DNA from: DASPXY01 sp038227745
GTDB taxonomy: Bacteria; Planctomycetota; Planctomycetia; Gemmatales; Gemmataceae
NCBI GenBank assembly: GCA_038227745.1
Contig: JBBRPS010000170.1
Location: forward strand, 1-14,753
Length of the DNA stretch: 14,753 bases
Reading direction: 5' to 3'
Every line of letters starts with the position of its first letter. Positions within the stretch are counted from its first letter, which is position 1. Positions 6,879-14,211 of the stretch are shown here, one piece after another. The notes under the pieces are model-generated. The model made no database searches. It saw only the letters and a program-made list of their open reading frames with translations, and was not told the DNA's origin. Both the position numbers and the translations under genes were made by a program.

Positions 6879-7559
6879 ATGCGCAAAGAGATCGCCGACC
6901 TGGTTTACCCCGTCATCACGTACGCGCTGCGCCTCAAGGAGCGGCTGAACCGGGGCGACACGCCGGCGCTGCAGCAGGAGCAAGCGAAGCTGAAGGGGCT
7001 GCTCAAGTCTGAGTCCGAGGCGCGGCGCTGGGGGGATTACATCGGCGAGGTGTCGCAGTCGCTCAGCGGCCGGAGCAGCCGCGGCGGCAGCGAGGGGTTC
7101 CTCGGCATCCGCTACGGCCTGGTGTGCTGGCTGGACGAGATCTTCATCCTCGACTCGCCGTGGAAGGCGCAGTGGACGGAGAACAGCCTGGAGGTGGCGC
7201 TGTACGGGTCGCGCAACCGGGCGGACCAGTTCTGGGAGCAGGCCCGCCGTGCCGAGGCCCGGACGAACAGCGACGCGCTGGAGGTGTTCTTCCTGTGCGT
7301 GATGCTGGGCTTCCGGGGCGAGCTGCGCGGCCAGCCGGAAAAGCTCAAGGCCTGGCGCGAGGCCGCCGAGTCGCAGATCGCGCAGCACCAGGCGCGCGAG
7401 TGGCCCGGGCCGCCGGACATGCAGCCGGTCATCGACGTGCCGCCGCTGCACGGCGCCCGGCGGTTGCAGACGATGGTGGCGGCGCTGGGAGCCGCCATCC
7501 TGCTCCTGATCCCCGCAGTCGTCTTCTACCTGGTCATGCAGCTGGGCGGAGGGCGGTAG
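6879..7559 (+). CDS. tssL: Type VI secretion inner-membrane protein TssL (DotU-like)
   Basis: A 226 aa DotU/TssL-family protein (COG3455), tail-anchored in the inner membrane, where it joins TssM and receives the TssK baseplate. It starts with YPVITYALRLKERL (residues 10-23). The cytoplasmic hook-like domain carries the two usual marks: YGLVCWLDEIFI (79-90, matching the family's C.LDE) and FFLCVMLGFRGEL (137-149, matching the c...GF.G.y motif). A single C-terminal membrane helix spans about 198-221, followed by a few residues. There is no peptidoglycan-binding OmpA-like extension. No clear Shine-Dalgarno precedes ATG 6879; the bases just upstream are the pyrimidine arm of a hairpin, so initiation may depend on mRNA structure. 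tssM follows after 46 bases. Confidence 0.92.
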   Translation: MRKEIADLVYPVITYALRLKERLNRGDTPALQQEQAKLKGLLKSESEARRWGDYIGEVSQSLSGRSSRGGSEGFLGIRYGLVCWLDEIFILDSPWKAQWTENSLEVALYGSRNRADQFWEQARRAEARTNSDALEVFFLCVMLGFRGELRGQPEKLKAWREAAESQIAQHQAREWPGPPDMQPVIDVPPLHGARRLQTMVAALGAAILLLIPAVVFYLVMQLGGGR

Positions 7560-7605
7560 GCCCGGCGGGGGAGAGGTCCCTGGTTCCAGTCATAAGAGAG
7601 ATGTA

Positions 7606-9267
7606 ATGAGGGTACTGAGCGCCTTCCTGATGCTCTGGACGGGCGTGACCGGCTTCTTCAAGCTCATCTTGCCCCTGGGCCAGAGGGCGGGGGGCGCGGT
7701 CCGCTCGCCCGGCGTGCGCTGGGCGCTGCACATCCTGGCGGTCCTCCTGGTGCTCGGAGTGCTGTTCGTCCTCAACCGCGTGCTGGGCATCCGGGCGCTG
7801 ATCCCCCGCGCCCAGATCGTGGCGGACGTCTGGCTGCCGCTCCTCTTCCTGTTGGTCTACGTCCTGGCGTGGCTGGGCTGGTGGCTGTGGACGCTGCTGA
7901 CCGCCGACGAGGGACCGTCGTACTACCCCGACATCGACGGGGCCTGGGATGAGGCGGTCCGGGCCCTGAACCAGGCGGGCATGCAGGTGACCGACCTGCC
8001 GCTGTTCCTGGTGCTGGGCCGTCCCGAGGGCCCCGAGGGCCTCGACCCGGGCGAGCGCGGCCGCAAGGCCGAGGAGATCCTCTTCCAGCAGGCGGCGCAG
8101 CTCCCCCTGGTGGTCAAACAGGTGCCGGCCACTCCGGTCGCCCCCCTGCACATCTACGCCAGCCGCGACGCCCTGTACGTGACCTGCGCCGGCGCCTCGC
8201 TGCTGGGGCGGCAGGCGGCCATTCTGGCGGGCGAGGTCACGAGCCCCGCGCGGGAGGGCGTCGGGCCGCAGGAGGGGCAGGCCGAGGACCCCGCCGACAA
8301 GACGCTGCGGCCCGACAGCGCCCCGGTGTCCGTGCAGGTCATGGTCGGCATCGTCCGCGAGGTCGCCAAAAGGGGCGGCGCCGCGACCGACGAGGAGCGG
8401 CGGGCGCTGCGCCGCCTGGAGCGCAAGGAGCGGCCCCAGATCGCGCTGCTCAAGGACCAGGAGGCCGTCGCCGAATTGACGGCGCGGCTGCGGCACCTGT
8501 GCCGGCTGATCGCGCGCGACCGCCAGCCGTACTGCCCGATCAACGGTCTGCTGCTGCTGGTGCCGTTCGCCGCCACCGACAGCGAGGAGGACACGCAGAA
8601 CACGGCGGAGGCGTGCGCACGCGACCTGCAGACGGTGCGGGGCACGCTCAAGGTCAACTGCCCGCAGTTCGCGCTGCTGTCCGACCTGGAGGTGGCGGCC
8701 GGCTTTCGCGAGTTCATCGGCCGGCAGGACCCCAAGGACCGCCAGCGCCGCGTCGGCCAGCGCTTCCCCATGGGGACGGACCTGCGCGGCCAGCCGTACG
8801 CCGAGGCGCTCGACGGCTCGATCCAGTGGCTGTGCAACAACGTCATGCGGGAGTGGGTTTATCGGCTATTCCGTACGGAGGCGCCGGGCAAGGAGGAGCC
8901 GGCGGCGGTGGTGGCGAGCAACTCGAAGCTGTTCCTGATGCTGAGCGAGATGTGGGAGCGGTCGGACCGGTTGAGCCGCATCCTGACGCGGGGGCTGACG
9001 GGGTCGGCGGACGGGTCGGTGCGCTTCGGCGGCACGTACCTGGGGGCGACGGGGCAGGAGGCGGCGCAGCAGGCGTTCGTGGCGGGGGTGTTCCGGCGGC
9101 TGACCGAGGCGCAGAACTACGTGGCGTGGACGGAGGAGGCCAAGGCGGAGGACGCGCGGCAGAACCGGCTGGCGAACCTCGGCTACAGCGTGCTGGCGGG
9201 GTTGGGGGTGGCGGTGCTGGCGGTGGTCGGCTGGATCGTCCTGGGGTCGGGGACGCGGCGGCAGTAG
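7606..9267 (+). CDS. tssM: Short TssM/IcmF-like protein lacking P-loop and periplasmic domain
   Basis: A 553 aa protein matching only the N-terminal half of TssM/IcmF, the T6SS inner-membrane anchor that is usually about 1,100-1,200 aa. Two membrane helices (about 40-60 and 76-98) lead into a cytoplasmic region with YCPINGLLLLVPF (309-321, the RPINGvl block of IcmF) and RFGGTYLGATGQ (473-484, like TssM's R.fYftSGTQ). A third helix spans about 527-547 and the protein ends six residues later. The large periplasmic domain that contacts TssJ is absent. Where many TssM proteins have a Walker A motif, this one reads LFLVLGRPEGPEGLDPG (133-149), with no GKT/S. The start ATG 7606 follows AGAGAG (7595-7600) by five bases. 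The end is clean, with no frameshift seen, so the short form looks genuine. Confidence 0.85.
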   Translation: MRVLSAFLMLWTGVTGFFKLILPLGQRAGGAVRSPGVRWALHILAVLLVLGVLFVLNRVLGIRALIPRAQIVADVWLPLLFLLVYVLAWLGWWLWTLLTADEGPSYYPDIDGAWDEAVRALNQAGMQVTDLPLFLVLGRPEGPEGLDPGERGRKAEEILFQQAAQLPLVVKQVPATPVAPLHIYASRDALYVTCAGASLLGRQAAILAGEVTSPAREGVGPQEGQAEDPADKTLRPDSAPVSVQVMVGIVREVAKRGGAATDEERRALRRLERKERPQIALLKDQEAVAELTARLRHLCRLIARDRQPYCPINGLLLLVPFAATDSEEDTQNTAEACARDLQTVRGTLKVNCPQFALLSDLEVAAGFREFIGRQDPKDRQRRVGQRFPMGTDLRGQPYAEALDGSIQWLCNNVMREWVYRLFRTEAPGKEEPAAVVASNSKLFLMLSEMWERSDRLSRILTRGLTGSADGSVRFGGTYLGATGQEAAQQAFVAGVFRRLTEAQNYVAWTEEAKAEDARQNRLANLGYSVLAGLGVAVLAVVGWIVLGSGTRRQ

Positions 9268-9349
9268 TGGTCCCGGCAGAGGGGCTGCCTCTCTGGGCGT
9301 CGGCGGAAGCCCCTCGGCCTGAACATTCCACCTCTGGCCCGGAGGGGAC

Positions 9350-9598
9350 ATGCCTTTGCACCTGTATCCGGACGTCCACGCTTCGGGGTCTGTGCCCGAG
9401 GGCTGGACCCCCGTCAAGGGCGGCACCATCAAGTATCCGGTCCGGAACGCGGTGGTCCGGCGGTACCTGCGGGAACTGTTGGCCGGCAAGTGGCAGAAGG
9501 TGATCAAGCAAGGCAATACCGGCGCGGTCCATTACTTCGAGCATGCGTCCGGCCAGGTTGCCGGCGTGAAGTTTTTCCCGAGCCAGGCGAAGCAATGA
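9350..9598 (+). CDS. Small basic protein of unknown function downstream of tssM
   Basis: An 82 aa protein I do not recognise. Its ribosome binding site is excellent (GGAGG 9341-9345, then ATG 9350). It is clearly basic (about eleven Lys/Arg against four Asp/Glu). Visible parts are VPEGWTPVKGGTIKYPV (15-31), an Arg-rich helix (VVRRYLRELLAGKWQKVI) and a C-terminal strand pair GAVHYFEHASGQVAGVKFF (58-76). The conserved-looking HYFEH...G.V.GVKF end has the feel of a small nuclease-like or effector fold, but that is impression only. It overlaps the next gene by four bases (ATGA 9595-9598) and begins 82 bases after tssM, so it may belong to the T6SS operon. It has no signal peptide or secretion adaptor. 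Confidence 0.7.
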   Translation: MPLHLYPDVHASGSVPEGWTPVKGGTIKYPVRNAVVRRYLRELLAGKWQKVIKQGNTGAVHYFEHASGQVAGVKFFPSQAKQ

Positions 9599-9945
9599 AG
9601 AGCGCGGTGCAATTCGAGACGTTCCTCCCCGAATCCGGCGGAACCTGCGCTCAGCGTTCGGCCGTCTTCGCCCTGCTCACCCTCGGCATCATCGAGTCCC
9701 TCGTCAACGGCCTGGTGAGCGCCGCCGACGCCCTCCGTTTGTTCTTCAATGCGGACAATTGCCTGTTCGTCCGCAAGCAGCTGGGCGACCGGACCGCCGA
9801 CAGGGTCATGAGCCACGGCGTACAGTTACCCGACCTGTTCGATACGCTTCCCACCGAGCAGGCGCAGCGCGAGTTCCAGCACGAACTGGCGACCATGCGC
9901 GCCTTGTGCCTCAAACTCCTGGATGAGAAACGCCTGGTCGCCTGA
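9595..9945 (+). CDS. Small acidic helical protein of unknown function
   Basis: A 116 aa protein, unrecognised, starting inside the stop codon of the preceding basic protein. It is slightly acidic and looks all-helical: a hydrophobic helix SAVFALLTLGIIESLVNGLVSAADALRLFF (22-51) and a charged C-terminal helix EQAQREFQHELATMRALCLKLLDEKRLVA (88-116). The hydrophobic stretch is amphipathic enough to be soluble, and I would not call a membrane helix. The overlap and opposite charge suggest that it binds the basic partner, as immunity or antitoxin proteins do. That is inference from arrangement alone. Another in-frame start upstream (from 9490) would lie inside the previous gene and is not likely. 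It is the last gene before a large hairpin. Confidence 0.7.
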   Translation: MKSAVQFETFLPESGGTCAQRSAVFALLTLGIIESLVNGLVSAADALRLFFNADNCLFVRKQLGDRTADRVMSHGVQLPDLFDTLPTEQAQREFQHELATMRALCLKLLDEKRLVA

Positions 9946-10018
9946 GGCCCACTTCCCCACCCTGGCGAAGGGGCTGGGCGACTACTTCCGGCCGGCGGCG
10001 AACGGCGTCGGGCGGTAA

Positions 10019-10157
10019 GGAACCCACGGAATACACGGAAAAAGAGAAAAAAGAGGGAGAGAAAGAGAAAGCCCACGGGTGGCCACCCGTGGGCTTCTTC
10101 ATTCTCTTTCTGTCTTTATGTCTTTTTTCGTGTTTTTCGTGTATTTCGTGGTTTTCC
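10019..10157. repeat. Long inverted repeat with central perfect palindrome
   Basis: The left arm (from 10019, GGAACCCACGGAATACACGG...) pairs imperfectly with the right arm 10122-10157, which is nearly identical to the right arm of the repeat before tssL. Two of the departures would be G-U wobbles in RNA. In the centre lies a perfect 24 bp palindrome, 10071-10094: GCCCACGGGTGG followed by its reverse complement. Flanking GAGAAAG and its counterpart CTTTCT-type bases extend this. It lies between the last small gene after tssM and asparagine synthase, where it may end or separate the two transcripts. There is no plain T-tract terminator. Confidence 0.85.
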
Positions 10158-10191
10158 TCCGCGTCTTCGGGATTCCCGGGTCGATTCGATC

Positions 10192-10211
10192 CCAGACCGG
10201 GCGGGGTCTGG
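10192..10211 (+). promoter_or_regulatory. Hairpin upstream of asparagine synthase
   Basis: CCAGACC (10192-10198) and GGTCTGG (10205-10211) form a perfect 7 bp stem around GGGCGG, about 57 bases before the asparagine synthase start. An AT-rich TAAATTTA follows it directly. It could be an operator, a leader hairpin or a weak terminator; the T-run is too short to decide. No convincing -35/-10 pair is visible between it and the gene. Confidence 0.4.
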
Positions 10212-10268
10212 TAAATTTAGAGTGGTTGAGTAACAGGTGCGCCCGGACCAGGACAAGGACATTGCCTT

Positions 10269-12326
10269 ATGTGCGGCATTGCCGGGATGGTCGATCTGGA
10301 GGGCAGGCGGATCCCCCCGCGGGAAGTGCTGCGGGCCATGGCGGACAGCCTGTACCACCGCGGGCCGGACGAGGACGGTTACCTCGAAATCCCCGGCCTG
10401 GCGCTGGCGTCGCGGCGGTTGAGCATCGTCGGCCTGGCGGACGGCCGACAGCCGATCTTCAACGAGGATCGCAGCGTCGCCGTCGTCTACAACGGCGAAT
10501 TGTTCGACTACCCCGAGCGCCGCGCCGACCTCGAAAGCCGCGGCCACCGGTTCGTCACGCACTGCGACACCGAGATCCTCCCCCACACCTGGGAGGAGCA
10601 CGGCGAGGGCATGTTCGAGCGCCTGCGCGGCCAGTTCGCCGTGGCGCTGTGGGATTCCCGCCAGCAGCGCCTGGTGCTCGGCCGCGACCGCTTCGGCATC
10701 TGCCCACTCTACTGGGCGCGGCGCGACGGCTGGCTGCTGTTCGCCTCGGAGGTCAAGGGCCTGCTGGCCTCCGGCCTGGTCGAGGCGAAGGCCGACCTGC
10801 AGGGACTCAACCACCTGTTCACCTTCTTTGCCTTCCCTGGCCCGGTGACCTGCTTCCAGGGCGTGCAGTTGCTGCCGGCCGGCCATTTCCTGCGGATCCA
10901 GCGCGGCGGCGACCGCGACGGCGCCCGGCTCAGCGAACACACTTACTGGGAGATCGACTTTCCCGACCGCGGCAGTGAGGATCCGACGTCCGACGAGAAG
11001 CGGTTGGTGGACGGATTTGAGGAAGTGCTGCTCGGGGCGACGGAGCGGCGGCTGCGGGCCGACGTGCCGGTGGTGTCGTACCTGTCCGGCGGCGTCGATT
11101 CCAGCACCGTCGTGGCCCTGGCCAGCCACGTCCGCAAGCAGCCGATCCCGACTTTCACGATCCGCATTGACGACCCGACCCTCGACGAGACGGGCGAGGC
11201 CGCCGTCACCGCCCGCCACGTCGGCACCGAGCCGATCGTGGTGAACTGCGGCGCCCGCGACGTGCTCGACAACTACCCGACCCTGATCGAGGCCGCCGAC
11301 AGCCCGGTGATCGACACGTCCTGCGCGGCGCTGATGCTGCTGGCGCGCGAGGTCCACGCCCGCGGCTACAAGGTGGCGCTCACCGGCGAGGGCGCCGACG
11401 AGTGGCTCGCCGGCTATCCGTGGTACAAGGTCGATCGCGTGCTGGGCTGCCTCGACACCATCCCGGGACTGCCGTTGAGCCAGCTGGTGCGGCGCGGCTT
11501 CGTGTGGCTCTCGGGGATGCAGAACTTCCCGCGCTCGTTCGTGCGCAAGGTCCACGCCGCGGTCGGCGGCCACAACCCCTGGCTGGACATCTACGGCCTG
11601 ATCGGCCTGAACAAGCTGCGCTTCTTCAGCCCGTGGCTGCGCGCGGAGGTCGGGGAGCACATCCCGTACGCCGACCTGGGCATCAACCACGACCGCCTGA
11701 GGCGCTGGCACCCGCTGAACCGGGCGCTGTACTTCGGCATCCGCATCCACCTGCCGGGGCTGCTGCTCAACGCCAAGGGCGATCGCGTGGCGATGCACTC
11801 CTCGGTCGAGACGCGCTACCCGTTCCTCGACGAGGCGGTGGTGTCCTATTTGGCCCGCGTGCATCCAAACTGGAAGTTGAGCGGCCTGCGCGACAAGCTG
11901 CTGTTGCGGCGCGTGGCGGAGCGCTGGCTGCCGAAGTCGGTGGCGTGGCGGCGCAAGGCGATGTTCCGCGCCCCGTTCGACAGCTTCTTCGACGCGGCCG
12001 GCGGGAAGGTGCCGGCGTTCGTGGAGCAACTGCTGAGCGAGGAGTCGCTGCGGAAGACGGGCTACTTCGACGCGGCGGCGGTGCGCCAGTGGCGCGAGCG
12101 CTTCCCCACGATGCGGGCCGGCTCGAGCCAGCGCATCTCGGTGGAGATGGGGCTGGTCGGCGTGGTGGCGACGCAGCTCTGGCACCACAAGTTCATCGAC
12201 GCCAGCCTGGCGGACCTGCCCGGGGCGGCGATCCGCGGCCCGGCGCCGGCGGGCAGCCTTCCCCCGCCCGTGCTCAACGGACACGGCCGAGGCGGGAAGG
12301 GGCGAGGTTCGGCGCTGGTGCCCTGA
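10269..12326 (+). CDS. asnB: Asparagine synthase (glutamine-hydrolysing), AsnB type
   Basis: A 685 aa AsnB-family enzyme that moves the amide of glutamine to an aspartate-type carboxylate using ATP. The N-terminal class II glutaminase starts with Met-Cys2-Gly-Ile, so Cys2 becomes the nucleophile after Met removal. Arg50, Asn75-Gly76-Glu77 and Asp100 match the glutamine-binding residues. The synthetase domain has the PP-loop SGGVDSS (273-279), GEGADE (373-378) and the DRVAMHSSVETRYPFLD block (505-521). ATG 10269 is fixed by Cys2; AAGGA lies at 10255-10259. It is longer than E. coli AsnB (554), with a low-complexity Gly/Pro/Arg tail after about residue 650. Free asparagine is the simplest product. 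Several AsnB paralogues amidate cell-wall or secondary-metabolite carboxylates instead, and the isolated context does not decide. Confidence 0.92.
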   Translation: MCGIAGMVDLEGRRIPPREVLRAMADSLYHRGPDEDGYLEIPGLALASRRLSIVGLADGRQPIFNEDRSVAVVYNGELFDYPERRADLESRGHRFVTHCDTEILPHTWEEHGEGMFERLRGQFAVALWDSRQQRLVLGRDRFGICPLYWARRDGWLLFASEVKGLLASGLVEAKADLQGLNHLFTFFAFPGPVTCFQGVQLLPAGHFLRIQRGGDRDGARLSEHTYWEIDFPDRGSEDPTSDEKRLVDGFEEVLLGATERRLRADVPVVSYLSGGVDSSTVVALASHVRKQPIPTFTIRIDDPTLDETGEAAVTARHVGTEPIVVNCGARDVLDNYPTLIEAADSPVIDTSCAALMLLAREVHARGYKVALTGEGADEWLAGYPWYKVDRVLGCLDTIPGLPLSQLVRRGFVWLSGMQNFPRSFVRKVHAAVGGHNPWLDIYGLIGLNKLRFFSPWLRAEVGEHIPYADLGINHDRLRRWHPLNRALYFGIRIHLPGLLLNAKGDRVAMHSSVETRYPFLDEAVVSYLARVHPNWKLSGLRDKLLLRRVAERWLPKSVAWRRKAMFRAPFDSFFDAAGGKVPAFVEQLLSEESLRKTGYFDAAAVRQWRERFPTMRAGSSQRISVEMGLVGVVATQLWHHKFIDASLADLPGAAIRGPAPAGSLPPPVLNGHGRGGKGRGSALVP

Positions 12327-12448
12327 CCGACGCGCCCCGTAAAGGTATCCGGTCCGTGCCGGGCTTCTCCTCGCAACCCTTCCGCACGGCGTATCCCTCC
12401 CGGGTCGCGCCACCGCCCGCCAAACCCGTCCACCCGGCCGGTATTTCG

Positions 12449-12477
12449 TTGTTAGGCCGGGGAAAAGGTCCTATAAT
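12449..12477 (+). promoter_or_regulatory. Near-consensus sigma70 promoter for the PurF-like gene
   Basis: TTGTTA (12449-12454) and a perfect TATAAT (12472-12477) are spaced by exactly 17 bases, in an otherwise GC-rich intergenic region of 228 bases. Transcription would start around 12484, leaving a leader of about 70 bases before ATG 12555. No riboswitch or PurR-like operator was recognised in the leader. The promoter makes the PurF-like gene a separate unit from asparagine synthase. Confidence 0.75.
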
Positions 12478-12554
12478 AACCCTTGTCCCCCTGACCGAAA
12501 CGGATTCTGGCCAAGGTGTTGGACGCCTTCCCTCCTGAATGGTGAAGCCCCTGC

Positions 12555-14135
12555 ATGGCCGAACTCTATCACGAATGCGGCGTCGCGGCACTTTATCACC
12601 TGGAGGCCCCGACGCCGTCCCGGCTGGCCCCGATGACTGGCCCCGAACAGGTGTCCCGGCTCATGCCGCGGATGCTGCTCGACCTGCAGAATCGCGGCCA
12701 GCTCGCCGCCGGGTTCACGACCTTCAACCCGCGCCGCGACAAGCTCCTCGACACGTACAAGCAGATCGGCACCGTCATCGAGGCCTTCCGCCTCAACCAC
12801 CAGGCCAAGTACGACAGCATCATGCGCGAGTTCGCCGGCCGGGCGGCGATCGGCCACGTCCGCTACGCCACGTGCGGCACCAACGAGCGCTGCGAGGCCC
12901 AGCCGTTCGAGCGGCACCACGGCTGCAAGTGGAAGTGGTTCAGCTTCGCCTTCAACGGCCAGCTCGCCAACTTCCACGAGCTGCGCGACGAGCTGCTCAA
13001 CAAGCGCGACTACCACCTGACGCGCAACCTCGACACCGAGGTCATCCAGCAGTACCTCAGCTACGAGCTGCGGGGCGACGAACGGCCCGACCTGGTCGAG
13101 GTCTTCCGCAACCTCAGCCAGAAGTTCGACGGCGCGTATAACATCGTCTTCATGAACGCCATGGGCGACATGGCGATCGTCCGCGACCCCAAGGGCTTCC
13201 GGCCGATGTGCTACGCCCAGGAAGGCTCCCTGTTCGCCGCTGCCAGCGAGAGCGTGCCGCTGCAGAACCTCGGCTTCGAGAACGTCCGCTCGCTCGAACC
13301 GGGCGAGATGATCGTCATCCAGAACAACAAGGTCCGCCGCGAACGCTTCGCCGAGCGCCAGCCCGTCTCGCACTGCTTCTTCGAGTGGATCTACTTCGCC
13401 AACGTCGCCAGCACCCTCGACGACCGCAGCGTCTACCTGTCGCGCTTCGCGCTCGGCAAGGAGCTGGCGCGGCAGGAACACCTGCTCGGCAGGGTGCCGC
13501 TCGACGACAACACGATCGTCGTGCCCGTCCCCGACACGGGCAAGGCGGCGGCGGACGCGATGGCCTACGAGCTGGGCGTGCCCTCCGTCGAGGGCCTGAT
13601 ACGCAACCGCTACCTGGGCCGCACCTTCATCGAGGGCCAGAACCGGGCGGACCGGGTGCGGATGAAGTACACGCCGCTGCGCGAGGTGCTCGAGGGCAAG
13701 CGCGTGCTGCTGATTGAGGACACGATCGTGCGCAGCACCACGCTGAAGTCGTTGCTGCACCACGTTCGCAAGCGCGGCGGGGCGAAGGAGATCCACGTCC
13801 GCGTCGCCTGCCCGCCGATCGTGGCGCCGTGCTTCTACGGCATCGACATGTCCACGGTGCGCGAGCTGTTCGCGCCGCGCTTCATGCACGGCGAGCGCCT
13901 CACCGAGGAAGAGCAGGAGGCGATGGCCAGGGAGCTGGGCGCCGACAGCCTCTTCTACCTGCCGCTGGAGGCGGTGGCGCGGTGCATCGGCCTGCCCGAC
14001 GACCGACTCTGCCGCGCCTGCCTGACCGGGCAGTATCCCACGCCGACCGGCGAACGCCTCTATCAGCTCGCCTGGATCAACCGCAACGGGGCGCCGAACG
14101 GGCGCACCTACGAGCTCGCCACCACTTCCGGCTGA
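12555..14135 (+). CDS. purF: Divergent amidophosphoribosyltransferase (PurF-like)
   Basis: A 526 aa PurF-type enzyme, which makes phosphoribosylamine from glutamine and PRPP in the first step of purine synthesis. A seven-residue propeptide (MAELYHE) precedes the nucleophile Cys8. Glutaminase residues are intact: GHVRYAT with Arg103, FNGQ with Asn134-Gly135, and LDTE with Asp160. The PRPP loop reads LLIEDTIVRSTT (385-396) instead of the usual VDDSIVRGTT. Four cysteines align with the B. subtilis iron-sulfur ligands: Cys274 (SHCFFEWIYF), Cys426 (PCFYGID) and Cys486/Cys489 (CRAC). Other departures are NRGQLAAG for HRGQEGAG and YFANVAS for YFARPDS. GGTGA at 12541 precedes the ATG. It could be the organism's only PurF or a paralogue with another acceptor; fold and glutaminase are sure, the exact role is less so. 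Confidence 0.85.
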   Translation: MAELYHECGVAALYHLEAPTPSRLAPMTGPEQVSRLMPRMLLDLQNRGQLAAGFTTFNPRRDKLLDTYKQIGTVIEAFRLNHQAKYDSIMREFAGRAAIGHVRYATCGTNERCEAQPFERHHGCKWKWFSFAFNGQLANFHELRDELLNKRDYHLTRNLDTEVIQQYLSYELRGDERPDLVEVFRNLSQKFDGAYNIVFMNAMGDMAIVRDPKGFRPMCYAQEGSLFAAASESVPLQNLGFENVRSLEPGEMIVIQNNKVRRERFAERQPVSHCFFEWIYFANVASTLDDRSVYLSRFALGKELARQEHLLGRVPLDDNTIVVPVPDTGKAAADAMAYELGVPSVEGLIRNRYLGRTFIEGQNRADRVRMKYTPLREVLEGKRVLLIEDTIVRSTTLKSLLHHVRKRGGAKEIHVRVACPPIVAPCFYGIDMSTVRELFAPRFMHGERLTEEEQEAMARELGADSLFYLPLEAVARCIGLPDDRLCRACLTGQYPTPTGERLYQLAWINRNGAPNGRTYELATTSG

Positions 14136-14211
14136 CGCCGCCCGTCTCTCGTGGGCGAAGCAGTCCCAGGTCCCCACGGGCGGTCGGCGCGGCCCCTCAG
14201 GAGCCCGACCC

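Noticed and set aside
9275..9297. Small AGAGG/CCTCT hairpin after tssM as a terminator
   Set aside because: The stem is only 5 bp and no T-run follows it.
9923..10018. Short 31-codon plus-strand frame ending in DYFRPAANGVGR
   Set aside because: It looks a little like a protein C-terminus, but it starts inside the previous gene in another frame and is too short to support.
10116..12413. 765-codon minus-strand open frame opposite asparagine synthase
   Set aside because: Shadow frame; the plus strand holds all AsnB motifs and the minus product matches nothing.
12555..14135. Possible loss of one iron-sulfur ligand in the PurF-like enzyme
   Set aside because: Aligning from memory with B. subtilis PurF, the first ligand falls in the CxxEyIYF segment, and Cys274 is present there; all four ligands are kept.
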